In this document: positions 63,662 through 64,000 of the stretch, piece by piece
How the letters are laid out: every line of letters starts with the position of its first letter
Numbering within the stretch: the stretch's first letter is position 1
Source of the DNA: Craterostigma plantagineum
Taxonomy: Eukaryota > Streptophyta > Magnoliopsida > Lamiales > Linderniaceae
Reading direction: 5' to 3'
DNA length: 64,000 nt
NCBI GenBank assembly: GCA_027422505.1
Contig: JAPQWV010001388.1
Location: 1 to 64,000, forward strand
Program-made: the position numbers and the translations under genes
The notes under the pieces: generated by a model
Database searches by the model: none
Seen by the model: only the letters and a program-made list of their open reading frames with translations
Told to the model about the DNA's origin: nothing

Positions 63662-64000
63662 CTGAATAAAGAATCGTTAGGACGGAAAACAGAATCACAG
63701 ATGCAACTTTTTATCACTAGAGAGCATCAAATAAGAACAGAAGCCTGGCCACTCATTCATCAGTTCAGATAAAGAAGCAGAATCACCAAACAAAAAGGGC
63801 AGCAGTCATAGAGACGAAGCCACAGATCCTCTGTTTTGGACAGGACAAGAAAAGAAACACAACAATCAAAGTTAGCTGCTTTCCTTAAACTATGGTAGTC
63901 AAACAAAGCCCAACATTCATTCCAGCAACAACCGATCGTTATAAACAAATGGAATTCGACGCTTTCCACAAATCTGCAAGCACAAAATTAACAGCTGTTG

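Noticed and set aside
63760..63969. 69-codon minus-strand frame at the right edge as an exon
   Set aside because: Cys/Leu-rich without motifs, and no good donor keeping phase with the supported exon at 63661; left unassigned.

Overview
This 64 kb window is nuclear DNA of a flowering plant, almost certainly a eudicot. The evidence is short, AT-rich introns with plant splice sites, plant-only families (HD-ZIP IV, JAZ/TIFY, SRO, MOS1, SDH5, starch branching enzyme with a plastid leader), an intron-poor ribosomal protein gene with telo-box and site II promoter motifs, and plant-type MITEs. The species cannot be named from the sequence alone. There is no bacterial, viral or organellar block.

Layout, left to right. 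11-2950 (-) monodehydroascorbate reductase; 3830-8052 (-) ERdj2/SEC63 J-protein; 9193-15191 (+) starch branching enzyme II; 16867-17996 (+) DUF662 coiled-coil protein; 18354-18434 (-) tRNA-Leu(AAG); 19742-21546 (+) dihydroorotase; 22438-25451 (-) HD-ZIP IV factor of the HDG11 type; a 6.4 kb gene-poor stretch with a hAT MITE; 31879-33736 (+) JAZ repressor; 35080-35520 (+) ribosomal protein uL15/L27a; 37475-43039 (+) MOS1-like protein; 43932-44888 (+) ISU Fe-S scaffold; 45197-46519 (-) AP2C-type PP2C; 47003-48187 (-) HISN2; 50039-51475 (+) SRO; 51954-55004 (-) mitochondrial adrenodoxin reductase; 55984-57495 (-) SDH5; 58475-62571 (-) OXA2/ALB3-like insertase; and an unrecognised 3' gene end at 63196-63661 (-). 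Exon structures were rebuilt by hand from splice sites and reading phase. For most genes the summed exon length is an exact multiple of three.

Functional grouping. The right half is rich in mitochondrial genes. ISU is the scaffold on which Fe-S clusters are built; MFDR passes NADPH electrons to the ferredoxin that serves that scaffold; SDH5 belongs to complex II; OXA2 inserts inner-membrane proteins. Regulators are the HDG11-type factor (epidermis), JAZ (jasmonate), MOS1 (immunity), AP2C (MAP-kinase control) and SRO (stress).

The strongest unexpected signals are these. (1) Six small deletions break four conserved genes in the first 18 kb, one of them inside the HPD triad of the J domain, while every later gene but one is open; this looks like locally poor consensus sequence, although real gene decay cannot be excluded. 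(2) A GATC duplication in MFDR could be bypassed by a nearby alternative splice acceptor. (3) Four GC-AG introns occur among about 110. (4) A 64-codon overlapping upstream ORF runs across the first four exons of MOS1. (5) Several MITEs have readable ends and target-site duplications. I found no convincing wholly new biological system.
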